Shown: piece by piece, positions 33,851 through 41,801 of the stretch
How positions within the stretch are numbered: position 1 is the first letter of the stretch
Layout: the number at the start of each line of letters is the position of its first letter
Source of the DNA: a virus
IMG/VR virus record: IMGVR_UViG_3300043399_000339
Location: 1 to 64,000 of that record
Direction: 5' to 3' (one strand)
DNA length: 64,000 bases
The notes under the pieces: model-generated
What the model saw: the letters and a program-made list of their open reading frames with translations, nothing else
Database searches by the model: none
What the model was told of the DNA's origin: nothing
Translations under genes and position numbers: made by a program

Positions 33851-34678
33851 TTACGTGATTGAGCCTAGCCGGGTTCCAGTAGCTAGCCAAGTGATATTGG
33901 CGTTGCCAACAACCGCGGCGCCGGCTGCGCCGCCTGCATACGGTCCGACGGTGGTAACCGTGTTAACCCCGATACCCTTGGCGGCGTTGTTCCCTGCAGT
34001 GCCGGCCTGCCCCCAGCTACCACCAGCGCCGCCAGACCCGCCCGTTACGTTAGGAAAATAGCCGTTGTACCCGGATGCGCCCGCGCCCGCAGAGCTAGAG
34101 GTACCGGCTACGCCGGTCCCACCGCCAAAGTACCCACCGCCACCACCGGACGAATTAGCTGCCGCCCCGGTTTGCCCCCCGCCGCCGCCACCGGCGCCAA
34201 CGGATGTGTAAGTGATTTCGCCATCCGGGCTTCGGAATTCTCCGCCCTGCCCTCCGCCGCCACCGCCGCCACCACCACCAATCGTGCCGGTATTTGTCAC
34301 GCTGATAGCAGTTTGTGCGCGCATCGCTGGTCCGCCAGCAGCTCCAGCAGCGCCGGTATCCGGGGTGCCGTTGGCGTTAACCCCACCGCCCTTGCCTCCG
34401 GCACCGCCCATACCCACGATGAAGCCATTGTTGGTTAGGGAAAGAGACGACCCAGTTGGGAAGCTAGTGCCTGTGTCAAAGGCGTACACCCCAGTGCTGT
34501 TGGCACTAACGTACACCCCGGAGTTGATAGTCACGACAGCCCGCAGCGGGGTAAGCTGGTTCCACCCTGCAGCAACAGCAGCGTCTCGGAGGTTGTAGTT
34601 GGTGGTGTTCGAGGAGATCGTTTGGTTAAAAACGAACGGCGCCCCGCTACCAGCCAGCACTGCGTGGATACCAGCCAT
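33851..34678 (-). CDS. Glycine-rich putative tail adhesin (275 aa)
   Basis: After a ~90-residue beta domain (NYNLRDAAVAAGWNQLTPLR) come dense Gly runs (GTIGGGGGGGGGGQGGEFRS; GGGGGYFGGGTGV) totalling about 40% Gly over residues ~90-240. Phage T-even gp38-type adhesins use packed polyglycine-II helices with receptor-contacting loops; this protein could fold similarly. Probably binds the host receptor. Start overlaps the upstream stop (TAATG). Confidence 0.65.
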   Translation of the reverse strand: MAGIHAVLAGSGAPFVFNQTISSNTTNYNLRDAAVAAGWNQLTPLRAVVTINSGVYVSANSTGVYAFDTGTSFPTGSSLSLTNNGFIVGMGGAGGKGGGVNANGTPDTGAAGAAGGPAMRAQTAISVTNTGTIGGGGGGGGGGQGGEFRSPDGEITYTSVGAGGGGGGQTGAAANSSGGGGGYFGGGTGVAGTSSSAGAGASGYNGYFPNVTGGSGGAGGSWGQAGTAGNNAAKGIGVNTVTTVGPYAGGAAGAAVVGNANITWLATGTRLGSIT

Positions 34679-35685
34679 TACGACAGACCTCCGCCAGAGA
34701 TAACTGCCACTGTAGCACTGACAAACACCACAGTAGCCAGCCCACGCTGGGCAAGCGTACGCGATCCGGTAGTCGCCGTCCCGACTAAATACATAGTCAA
34801 CCCCGCGCCTTGCGCGATCGAGATCGAACTGGCAGAGTTGTTGACAATTGTCACGACATCGCCGGCAGCGAAAATGCTCGCCGGCACAGTAACCGTGCCA
34901 GTTGCTACCACCAACGCGCCGCGGTCCCCGACCACCAAAGTGCCGCTGGTGCCCGTAGTCGGAGTAGACAGGCCGCGCAGGCGGTCCACGAACGCCGTGG
35001 TGGCAATCGTCGTGTTGCTGGTTTTCTCAGCCTGCGTGGTAGCGTTCGTCGCGTTGGTCGCGTTCGTCGCGTTCGTCGCGTTCGTCGCGTTGGTCGCGTT
35101 CTGCACCGCCGTAGCGCCGATAGCAGCAACGATGTCTGCTGCGCTGGCTACCGAGAGGGCCGAGGTGCCGTTGCCTCGCAGGATGCCGCCATTGGTGAAC
35201 GTGGACGCTCCCGTGCCACCGTCGGCCACAGCGAGGTCAGTTCCGAGCGTAAGCGCCGGCAGATGCGAGGTCTGAGCGGTGAAGTTCACGCCGTCCGAGA
35301 CAACTGCAATCGTCTTGCCGGCAGGGATGGCCACCCCGGTGCCCGCTGCAGTGGTGTTGCCGATGACGGTCGAGTTGTAGACCGTGGCCGTGTAGGCACT
35401 GGCGTTCTGGATGACGTACAGCTTGCTGGCCGGCGGCGCGTATACGGCAAAGTCCGCCGTAGTGGTCGTGGTCAGAGAGATGATAGCTTTGCGGGCTTGG
35501 TCGTCCACCCCGTCCAGCGCAGTGAACGCTTGGGCCGCGCTCGTAACCGAGACGGCGCTGCGGCCGGCGATAGAGCCTTCCAGCAAGGTGCCGAGGTTGC
35601 GGTTGGTCGTGGTGCCCCACGTGCCGGCCTGCTCGCCAGCACCGATCAGCTCGACGCGAAGATTGGGGGAAAACGTACTCGGCAT
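34678..35685 (-). CDS. Tail fibre protein with NAT repeats (335 aa)
   Basis: N-terminal LRVELIGAGEQAGTWGTTTN is a conserved phage fibre attachment motif. LAVADGGTGASTFTNGGILR is the fibre-shaft signature. About seven consecutive N-A-T tripeptides, encoded by 9-bp repeats at 35041-35100, form a flexible or coiled stalk, followed by NTTIATTAFVDRL. Beta-rich C-terminus. Likely trimeric fibre acting with the Gly-rich adhesin encoded next. Confidence 0.8.
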   Translation of the reverse strand: MPSTFSPNLRVELIGAGEQAGTWGTTTNRNLGTLLEGSIAGRSAVSVTSAAQAFTALDGVDDQARKAIISLTTTTTADFAVYAPPASKLYVIQNASAYTATVYNSTVIGNTTAAGTGVAIPAGKTIAVVSDGVNFTAQTSHLPALTLGTDLAVADGGTGASTFTNGGILRGNGTSALSVASAADIVAAIGATAVQNATNATNATNATNATNATNATTQAEKTSNTTIATTAFVDRLRGLSTPTTGTSGTLVVGDRGALVVATGTVTVPASIFAAGDVVTIVNNSASSISIAQGAGLTMYLVGTATTGSRTLAQRGLATVVFVSATVAVISGGGLS

Positions 35686-35694
35686 CGCCTGTCC

Positions 35695-36324
35695 TTAGAT
35701 TACTTGCACACGGGTTTGCGGCGTCCGGTAGGTATCCATCCGCAGTTTGCCGTCGCCCAGCTGCTTGATGAGGCCAACCGACTCGTTGAACATCTTGTCG
35801 TACAGCGCCACGACGTCCTGCTCTTCCTTCATGAACCGCGCGGCCTCGACCAGCATACCGTTAAGCAGCACCGAATCGAAGTTGTCGCCCAGCCACGTGG
35901 TGCCGGCGGTCACGATGGACTCTGGGTAGTGGCCGTAGTTGATCTCGACCGACAGCGCAGCCGCGGGCGTGGGCCCGACAATCACCGAACTATCGTCCTG
36001 CAGCGCGTAGTATTTTGGAGTGCCAGAAAAGAGTGGCGTAGGGTACGCCGACCGGATGAAGCCCGGGTCTTTGTCGATCAGATACTGGTACGCACCCGAC
36101 GCCTCGATCACGGCTAGCGTGAACATGTACAGGAAGTCGTTAGGCAACGCCAGCACCGGGTTGCCGATGGTGAGCGTCAGCGAGCTGGTCTTGCGCAGCA
36201 CAGGCAGCTGCACGAGGTTGTAGACCTTCTGCTCGGTCAACCTCGCAAACCGCTCGTAGTCATCCGCGGTGAACTCGTTTTCGGTCGTGGTGGCGACCGC
36301 TGCGCACAGCTCGGAGTAGTTCAT
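35695..36324 (-). CDS. SU10-type head-tail adaptor
   Basis: 209 residues: MNYSELCAAVATTTENEFT, then FARLTEQKVYNLVQLPVLRK, and the helical C-terminus EAARFMKEEQDVVALYDKMF. This is the arrangement of the phage adaptor protein family typified by phage SU10, which joins portal to tail. Supports short-tailed morphology. Confidence 0.75.
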   Translation of the reverse strand: MNYSELCAAVATTTENEFTADDYERFARLTEQKVYNLVQLPVLRKTSSLTLTIGNPVLALPNDFLYMFTLAVIEASGAYQYLIDKDPGFIRSAYPTPLFSGTPKYYALQDDSSVIVGPTPAAALSVEINYGHYPESIVTAGTTWLGDNFDSVLLNGMLVEAARFMKEEQDVVALYDKMFNESVGLIKQLGDGKLRMDTYRTPQTRVQVI

Positions 36325-36326
36325 TT

Positions 36327-36551
36327 TCAGCCGTTACGGACGAACTTCAGGCCCTTCTTGGCGGCACCGCCGCCTCGGGAGACCATACCACCGCCGGCCA
36401 TCTTGTGCATGCGCTTCTCGTGGTCCTTGACCTCAAGTTTGGCGATTTGCTTGGCGGCGCCGGCGTGCTGAGCCTCTTCGCGCTTGTTCTCGGCCATCTT
36501 GGCTCGCTCGTAGCTTTTGCTCTTGGCGGGCTCGAACATGATCTTAGCCAT
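36327..36551 (-). CDS. Small basic late protein (74 aa)
   Basis: MAKIMFEPAKSKSYERAKMA, a charged helix, and a Gly-rich basic end (GGGMVSRGGGAAKKGLKFVR). Such lysine-rich mini-proteins recur among structural genes here. Possibly capsid- or DNA-associated. AAAGGAG supports the start. Confidence 0.65.
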   Translation of the reverse strand: MAKIMFEPAKSKSYERAKMAENKREEAQHAGAAKQIAKLEVKDHEKRMHKMAGGGMVSRGGGAAKKGLKFVRNG

Positions 36552-36608
36552 TCTGAGGCTCCTTTCAGTAGGTAATTGTCAAGGTTTCAACGCCGCATTG
36601 CAAGGCAG

Positions 36609-36902
36609 TCACGGCACGGGCGGCGTATAGATGTCTTCCAGCGTTTGCCCAGTGTCAGGAATCTCTCTCGACTCTTGCAGCGACGGGTCTGGGCGAGGAT
36701 CGCGGATAGCCTGGGGGTCGTTCACCGGCACCATGCCTTGGAAGTTCTGCGGGTGGTCGGCACTCCAGCACTCAGGGCACACCAGCAAGTTGGTCACCTT
36801 GCCGCGGATCGACTCCGGCTTGAGTAGCCCCAGCTTGTACCGAAAGTTACAACGCGCACAGAAGCCTATCGCGTTAGTTCGGTTAGCATATTTTGTTGCC
36901 AT
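36609..36902 (-). CDS. Zinc-ribbon late protein (97 aa)
   Basis: FCARCNFRYKLGLL and VCPECWSADHP supply a CxxC-CxxC zinc ribbon, followed by a disordered Pro/Asp-rich tail. Conserved between adaptor genes in related phages; role unknown. Start overlaps the upstream stop (TAATG). Confidence 0.75.
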   Translation of the reverse strand: MATKYANRTNAIGFCARCNFRYKLGLLKPESIRGKVTNLLVCPECWSADHPQNFQGMVPVNDPQAIRDPRPDPSLQESREIPDTGQTLEDIYTPPVP

Positions 36903-37585
36903 TACAGCCTCCCGCCGCGCGGAACGAATCGCACAGAAGCCCGGTCTCGGTCCTCGGCCATGGCGTCCGCCAGCGCCTCGTCGTACTGGGCTTTCAGCAT
37001 CGGCAGCCGAGCCATGCCTTCTGGGGTCTTCATGGCCATGTGGTACGCCGTGCCGGCGATCAGGGCCGGCAGGAACCGGAACGGCACATCTTGCTCAGTC
37101 GGGCCGGTACCCGCATCTTGGAGGCGCCGCAGGCGCCAGTACACCAGCGTGTACGGCTGAGAGTTGTCGGGCACGGGCCACAGGGTGATGGTGGGCGTCG
37201 GGGACTGGCGGTTGATGTAGCACTGCACCGGGCGGCCGGTGTTGGTCTTGGCAGGGATCGTTGCGTAGGTAGAGACACTGATGCGCGAGACGCTCAGGTC
37301 AGACTGCGAGGTGCCGGTGCCAGTGCGGATCACGTGCTCAATCAAGTCGACCGTGTCATTCGGCAGGTCGTAAGTCGCCGTGCCGGCCACCAGCGGGATC
37401 GTGCCCTCGGAGACAGTCCAGAGGTTAATACCCTTGTTGGCGAAATCCAAAAGCAATAATGATAAGGACCTACGCGCCGTCTTGTACTGGTAGCCAGTAC
37501 GGAGCTCCAACCCGCACCGCTCCGCGGCCTCTTCGAGTATTTCTACGAGGTCTAGGTTGAACGTAGTGGTTCCAGACAGGCTCAT
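36902..37585 (-). CDS. Head-tail connector / tail accessory protein (227 aa)
   Basis: DLVEILEEAAERCGLELRTG, then ARRSLSLLLLDFANKGINLW, LVAGTATYDLPNDTVDLIEH and ITLWPVPDNSQPYTLVYWRL. This pattern is typical of podophage tail accessory or connector proteins (P22 gp4-like). Likely packs against the portal ring with the SU10-type adaptor. Confidence 0.7.
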   Translation of the reverse strand: MSLSGTTTFNLDLVEILEEAAERCGLELRTGYQYKTARRSLSLLLLDFANKGINLWTVSEGTIPLVAGTATYDLPNDTVDLIEHVIRTGTGTSQSDLSVSRISVSTYATIPAKTNTGRPVQCYINRQSPTPTITLWPVPDNSQPYTLVYWRLRRLQDAGTGPTEQDVPFRFLPALIAGTAYHMAMKTPEGMARLPMLKAQYDEALADAMAEDRDRASVRFVPRGGRL

Positions 37586-37977
37586 ACTCGGTACCTAGCG
37601 GTTTTCTTGGCGATCTTCGCCGGCTGCTTGACGAACTGCTTGCCCTCTCGGGTGCCTTCGCGTTTGGCCTTGGTGGTGGCGGCGTACTCAGCAGGGGTCA
37701 GGGCCTCCCGAGCCTTTTTAGGCAGATACCGCTCACCGGTCGCGTCGGCTCCGACCGTGGATGGCTTGCCGGACTTCGTGCCCCAGTCCTCTTTGGTCCA
37801 CTTCGCGAGTTTGTTCTCGCTGGACTTGGCGCCAGAGTAGCCGCCCCCGCGTTCCTTGTAGAGGCGAGTGGCTTCCTGCATCGCGCGGGCGCTATGCTTT
37901 CCGCCCATCTTGGCCTTTGCATCGGCCTTGGCGCGCTCCCATTTGGCGGGGTCGGTCTTCTTGGCGACTTCGGCCAT
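37582..37977 (-). CDS. DUF5872 protein
   Basis: 131 residues; ATG at 37977 (overlapping the upstream stop as TGATG) is preferred to the preceding in-frame GTG. Signature: WTKEDWGTKSGKPSTVGADA, then RYLPKKAREALTPAEYAAT. Very basic. DUF5872 proteins are widespread and uncharacterised; basic charge in a virion operon suggests DNA contact. Confidence 0.8.
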   Translation of the reverse strand: MAEVAKKTDPAKWERAKADAKAKMGGKHSARAMQEATRLYKERGGGYSGAKSSENKLAKWTKEDWGTKSGKPSTVGADATGERYLPKKAREALTPAEYAATTKAKREGTREGKQFVKQPAKIAKKTARYRV

Positions 37978-38135
37978 CACTTAGCCTTCGGCTTGGGCTT
38001 CACGCGGCCGAGTCTCTTGTCCTCAGCCACGAACTCCTTGGCAACCTTGACCGGCACGCCGACCTTCTTGGCGAAGGCTTTATTGTGCGCCGCGGCGAGC
38101 ATGAGCTTGCGCTGCTTGGGACTGGTGGTGGGCAT
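37977..38135 (-). CDS. 52-aa basic late protein
   Basis: MPTTSPKQRKLMLAAAHNKA, then FAKKVGVPVKVAKEFVAEDK and a KPKPKAK end. Helical, very basic, and coupled to its downstream neighbour by TGATG. The FAKKVGVPVKVAKEF stretch is a recurring phage mini-protein motif. Confidence 0.7.
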   Translation of the reverse strand: MPTTSPKQRKLMLAAAHNKAFAKKVGVPVKVAKEFVAEDKRLGRVKPKPKAK

Positions 38136-38137
38136 AG

Positions 38138-38326
38138 TTACACCATGCGGCCTTTGGTCTTGCCACGCTGGGCGCAGCCGTCGCCGCGCACCATGCCGCC
38201 CTTGGCGTACTTCTTGGGCATGGCTTTGTCATAAGCCTTGGTGGCTTTGGCGCGATCCTTGGCGTCTTTGACGTCCTGCGGGGAGACGTCGGACATGTCT
38301 TGATCGGCGGGGAATTGGGGCTTCAT
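38138..38326 (-). CDS. 62-aa basic late protein
   Basis: Acidic N-terminal half (PADQDMSDVSPQDVKDAKDR) and a basic C-terminus with YAKGGMVRGDGCAQRGKTKG. The latter motif is common among small phage structural-operon proteins. ATGA overlap with the holin-like gene upstream. Confidence 0.7.
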   Translation of the reverse strand: MKPQFPADQDMSDVSPQDVKDAKDRAKATKAYDKAMPKKYAKGGMVRGDGCAQRGKTKGRMV

Positions 38327-38568
38327 TTGGGGTCCTCGTAGTCGCGCATGCGCCGCTCATGCTCAACCTGTTCACGGCGATCCTGCTTGTGGCGATAGTA
38401 CCAGTTCACAATGAAACCGGCTACACCAAGTATCAAACCAACTAGCACGGCAAACTCACTGGACAGCACCCAGCCGCCAATCGTCATTCCTGCGCCGGTA
38501 TAGGTAGCCTTGCTGGCTGCCGTGGCTATGGTGGCGTCGACCGCCGCTTGAGTAGCTTCGTCTCTCAT
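38323..38568 (-). CDS. HP1-type holin-like membrane protein (81 aa)
   Basis: Start ATG 38568 (upstream in-frame GTGs possible). An amphipathic N-terminus (QAAVDATIATAASKATYTGA) precedes one hydrophobic helix (EFAVLVGLILGVAGFIVNWY) and a charged cytoplasmic tail (RHKQDRREQVEHERR). GxxxNWYY plus a basic tail is typical of HP1-family holins. Lies ~4.5 kb from the endolysin; a second holin-like gene overlaps the endolysin itself. Confidence 0.7.
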   Translation of the reverse strand: MRDEATQAAVDATIATAASKATYTGAGMTIGGWVLSSEFAVLVGLILGVAGFIVNWYYRHKQDRREQVEHERRMRDYEDPK

Positions 38569-38570
38569 TG

Positions 38571-38849
38571 TCACCACTTCACCTTATCCGCCCAAAAAGC
38601 TGCGGACGTTTTACCTTTGATAATATTGGCCTTGTGGCGCGCTTTGAAGCTGGCACGTTTCTTGGTCATGGTTTCGGACTCACCGGCCTTCGGCTTGCCA
38701 GCCGTCTTGGCGCCCTGCTCACCGAACCGGATGATCTTCTCTTTGCCGTCAGTACAAGCCTTGACGACGTGCGACTTTTTGGGGTGGTCCGGCGTGCGCT
38801 TTGGGGTGTTACACGGCATTTCGGACTTCTTCGCGGGCTTAGTCGCCAT
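38571..38849 (-). CDS. Conserved basic late protein (92 aa)
   Basis: MPCNTPKRTPDHPKKSHVVK, then KIIRFGEQGAKTAGKPKAGE and FKARHKANIIKGKTSAAFWA. A highly conserved lysine-rich phage protein type with CNxPxxT near the N-terminus. Function unknown; DNA or virion association is plausible. Confidence 0.8.
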   Translation of the reverse strand: MATKPAKKSEMPCNTPKRTPDHPKKSHVVKACTDGKEKIIRFGEQGAKTAGKPKAGESETMTKKRASFKARHKANIIKGKTSAAFWADKVKW

Positions 38850-39213
38850 TCTGCACCTCCGGTTGCACCATCATCAGGCCCAGACGAGCCATTGCTTCGT
38901 GCGATTCTTCCTCAGTGATGTCTGAGTCGTCAAACAGGATTTGCACCTGCTCGGCGTTAGTCTCCATACCGTTGGCCGTGGCCAGTTCAGCGACCAGCGC
39001 GGCGTTGCCGGGGTTGTCTCCAAACGGCAGCAGGTTGGCAAAGTCCTCGCCAATAAGACCCGCACTGATCCAGTGCGTTACGGGCTCGGCGCCCGTTGGC
39101 GAGAGCGGCGTAGTCCACATGCCAGCACCAGCAGGGCCGGCGACGGTGGCCGACAGATCGCGGGCGAAGGCGACCTGGGCGTCGGGGACGATCAGACAGC
39201 GGTAGGTCCACAT
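38839..39213 (-). CDS. Late protein following tail protein (124 aa)
   Basis: ATG 39213 (MWTYRCLIVPDAQVAFARDL) overlaps the upstream stop as TGATG; a longer in-frame reading inside the upstream gene is rejected. Contains WTTPLSPTGAEPVTHWISAG and a C-terminal acidic helix (DDSDITEEESHEAMARLGL). Similar small proteins follow tail or receptor-binding genes in related phages and may be chaperones or accessory tail proteins. Confidence 0.7.
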   Translation of the reverse strand: MWTYRCLIVPDAQVAFARDLSATVAGPAGAGMWTTPLSPTGAEPVTHWISAGLIGEDFANLLPFGDNPGNAALVAELATANGMETNAEQVQILFDDSDITEEESHEAMARLGLMMVQPEVQNGD

Positions 39214-40892
39214 CAGAAAGCCCCCGTGCGTTGGTTCAGCCATGCCTCGGTTTGCTGAATCTGCGACGTTGTGCTGGCGGCTCCGCGGATCACTAAACCA
39301 TAAATCCGACCGTTGAAGGGCAGCGTGGTGCCTCCACGGCGCCCGATGTACAGCGGGTAGTTGCCGTAGTTGCCGGTGCCTTGGTCTGCTGTCGAGGACG
39401 CAGCTTGGGTTCCATTGACGCGCAGGATCACTGAATCGCCGGAAATGTCGGCAGTTCCAGTGACGACATTGGTGATGGGTGCTGCGAACGACGTAGCAGT
39501 TGCCCCAACCGTAACCGAGCCTCGACTCTGGAATGAAAAATTTGATGCTGCTCCTGCCGGAGCGAACAAACCAAAAGAGCCGTTGGTTGTGGATGAAGTG
39601 GTACTAAGCTCTGCTACAACACCAGTTGCAGCATCCGACAACTTCCGCACCCCAGCAAACACCGTCATCTTGTCGGTGGAGGTGAAGTCAATGCTGTTGG
39701 TCTGCAGCCAGTCGTCGGTGCCGTCGAACCGCAGATACGGTTTGAACCCGGTGGTGTCGTAGTCCGTGGCAGTGTTCACGCGCTGGTAGGCTGGCTGGCC
39801 TGCTGCGTCGTTGGAGACTCGGAGGTCGGCGCCCCAAACTTCAATATCAGCACTGTTACTGTGCGCCGGTGACTGGCCGCCTCTGAGTTGAAACCATACT
39901 GTTCCTGAACCACTTACTGCTGCCGCAGTAAATGAAAAACGCTGCCATGCTGAAGTAACGGTTATCGGCTGATTGCCTACGATGCCGTCGGCTCCAATAC
40001 CCATTGATACGGAAGAACCCCGCGACCGGAACCAAATCGAAAATGTGTATGTTGCGCCGCTGGTATACGTAACAGACTGGTTAACAAGTGCTCGGTCCGT
40101 TGCCGTTGTTCCACCATTAAGGGACAATTGAACACGGTCTGCGGTCGTTGTTCCATCCGGTGCAGTCGCAGCATTTGCGGTTACGGACGGAGCGCTTGCG
40201 GTTCCTGATAGTGTTTTGTTCCAAGCCGCATCATCAAACTGCTCAGTCTTCGTCAGCAGGTTATACCGCGCAGACAGCACCGGGCGGCTGGTGGACGTGG
40301 CTTGGAAGGCGTGGTTGCCGGGGAGTTCGCGGACGGAGATGTTGTCAATTACGGCAGTGCTACTGAGCGCCGCTGGCCAAAATCTAAGGGTCGTCCCTGT
40401 GGCTTGGAATATGTATGTCTTTTCGCCTGCACCGCTTGCTGTGGCACCTGAAAAAGCAAGACCAAAAGCCACATTGGCCCCTGACACTAGCGTGAATTTC
40501 ACGCTGTACCATGCCCCAACTGTCAAAGACATGTCTTGCTGAAAACCAGCATTCCCACCAGTTCCGCGAGTTATTGATACGCCCGATGCCGTCCATGTTG
40601 CGATGACCTGCGCTGCGTCTGTCCCAAGCGTCCACCCGGTAAGGTTGGTGTCAAACGTGCCATTGGTAACGCGCTCACCCCCCAGTACCAGCCCCTTGCT
40701 CTTGTCCAGCATCAGGCCCACCGGCTGCTCCACAGCAGTCACCGGCGTGGTGCCTGCACTGTCTTGGAACAGCGTGGCGGTGTCGCTCGGGTCGTACCAG
40801 ACACCTTGTTCGCCCGCGGTAAACAGCGACGATGGCGAGAACGTCAGGAACCCGGCACGGGTGAGGGCAAGGGACAGTGAGGTCAGCTGCAT
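39213..40892 (-). CDS. Carbohydrate-binding-like tail/receptor protein (559 aa)
   Basis: N-terminal FSPSSLFTAGEQGVWYDPSD is a conserved virion-anchoring segment. Two carbohydrate-binding-module-like beta sandwiches follow (NGTFDTNLTGWTLGTDAAQV, and the segment near residues 230-330). The C-terminal domain (YLRFDGTDDWLQTNSIDF...YIGRRGGTTLPFNGRIYGLV) is concanavalin/LamG-like. Probably binds cell-surface glycans. Preceded by a terminator separating it from the capsid-proximal genes. Confidence 0.75.
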   Translation of the reverse strand: MQLTSLSLALTRAGFLTFSPSSLFTAGEQGVWYDPSDTATLFQDSAGTTPVTAVEQPVGLMLDKSKGLVLGGERVTNGTFDTNLTGWTLGTDAAQVIATWTASGVSITRGTGGNAGFQQDMSLTVGAWYSVKFTLVSGANVAFGLAFSGATASGAGEKTYIFQATGTTLRFWPAALSSTAVIDNISVRELPGNHAFQATSTSRPVLSARYNLLTKTEQFDDAAWNKTLSGTASAPSVTANAATAPDGTTTADRVQLSLNGGTTATDRALVNQSVTYTSGATYTFSIWFRSRGSSVSMGIGADGIVGNQPITVTSAWQRFSFTAAAVSGSGTVWFQLRGGQSPAHSNSADIEVWGADLRVSNDAAGQPAYQRVNTATDYDTTGFKPYLRFDGTDDWLQTNSIDFTSTDKMTVFAGVRKLSDAATGVVAELSTTSSTTNGSFGLFAPAGAASNFSFQSRGSVTVGATATSFAAPITNVVTGTADISGDSVILRVNGTQAASSTADQGTGNYGNYPLYIGRRGGTTLPFNGRIYGLVIRGAASTTSQIQQTEAWLNQRTGAF

Positions 40893-40895
40893 ATC

Positions 40896-40914
40896 AAAAA
40901 GGGCCCGAAGGCCC
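40896..40914 (-). terminator. Rho-independent terminator with TTCG tetraloop
   Basis: On the - strand: GGGCC, TTCG loop, GGCCC, then TTTTT. Lies between the spike-base gene's stop and the start of the 559-aa tail gene. Confidence 0.8.
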
Positions 40915-40915
40915 C

Positions 40916-41173
40916 TCAGTACAGCGCGATAACGCTGCTTGCGGTGGTGTTCGTGGCCCAGACTCGGACCACCTGTACGGGCAAGATCGACCCGGTTGGC
41001 ACGTTGGCGAACACAACGTCAGCGCCGTATGCCGTGGTCACACGCAGGTTCCCACCCACGCCGACATACAAAGCACGAGTGGGGGCCAGAGCGCCGGAGT
41101 CGCTAGGCGTCACAGCCGCTGCGTCAAACGCAGAGACCGTCGCATCCGCGGTGCGGTATGCAGGTGCAACCAT
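40916..41173 (-). CDS. Spike base protein-like (RCAP_Rcc01079 type), 85 aa
   Basis: AAAVTPSDSGALAPTRALYV, then GNLRVTTAYGADVVFANVPT and PVQVVRVWATNTTASSVIAL. This beta-rich pattern matches the RCAP_Rcc01079 family first noted in gene transfer agents as a capsid spike base. Here it lies near capsid genes, so a capsid decoration or spike-base role is likely. Confidence 0.75.
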   Translation of the reverse strand: MVAPAYRTADATVSAFDAAAVTPSDSGALAPTRALYVGVGGNLRVTTAYGADVVFANVPTGSILPVQVVRVWATNTTASSVIALY

Positions 41174-41176
41174 GGC

Positions 41177-41254
41177 TTACTCCTTAGGGGCTTTGGGGGT
41201 CTTTTTGGCCGGGGCCGGAGCCGGCTCCGGCGGAGTGTACTTAGCGCCCTTCAT
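41177..41254 (-). CDS. 25-aa Lys/Pro/Ala mini-protein
   Basis: MKGAKYTPPEPAPAPAKKTP ending KAPKE, between two structural genes with correct spacing (stop 3 bp before the next ATG, and AAGGAG inside the stop region). Low complexity, so it may be a translated linker with little function. Confidence 0.5.
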   Translation of the reverse strand: MKGAKYTPPEPAPAPAKKTPKAPKE

Positions 41255-41255
41255 G

Positions 41256-41693
41256 TTACTTCTGGACGTAGGTAACGGTGACGACAGCGCGGCCAGCGGT
41301 CAGCGTGCCAGTACCCACCACGTTGCGGACCCACACGGCCTGATCGGTCGTGCCAATCTGCCAAGCCAGCTGCGTAGCAGCGGTAGCGGTGCCACGGAAG
41401 CGGCCACCAGCCGAGCTGTCCACAGCGGCCATCAGCTGAGCGCCACCCGAGGCGGTGCCCACGGAGAAGGTGGTGGTGCCGGTGCCGGCAGCAACCACTT
41501 GGTCAACCGTGATGTCGACGATCTGAGCGCCAGCCGGCAGGGTGCCCAGCTGCACGTCGTAGTTGCCGGTGGCCAGACCGGTCATGTTGCCCGAGTCATA
41601 GGACTGGGACAGGACCATGTAGCCAAGGTTGACGCCAGTGTTTTCTTTGACGGTGCCCGCGCGAACCGGGCCGGAGAAGGTAGTCGTAGCCAT
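41256..41693 (-). CDS. Putative capsid-associated structural protein (145 aa)
   Basis: Beta-rich, Gly/Thr-rich (GPVRAGTVKENTGVNLGYMV; GTLPAGAQIVDITVDQVVAA; VGTGTLTAGRAVVTVTYVQK). The composition and position near the capsid gene fit a decoration or minor capsid protein. AAGGAAG precedes the ATG. Confidence 0.6.
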   Translation of the reverse strand: MATTTFSGPVRAGTVKENTGVNLGYMVLSQSYDSGNMTGLATGNYDVQLGTLPAGAQIVDITVDQVVAAGTGTTTFSVGTASGGAQLMAAVDSSAGGRFRGTATAATQLAWQIGTTDQAVWVRNVVGTGTLTAGRAVVTVTYVQK

Positions 41694-41801
41694 TGCAGCT
41701 TCCTTACAAGCAAGTAGCCCAGCAGTCTGCTTGTCGTCCGCCGGGCCGGTCTGGTGGGCTTAAATGAGTCCCGGAATTGGTATCTTTATACCACCTCACA
41801 C

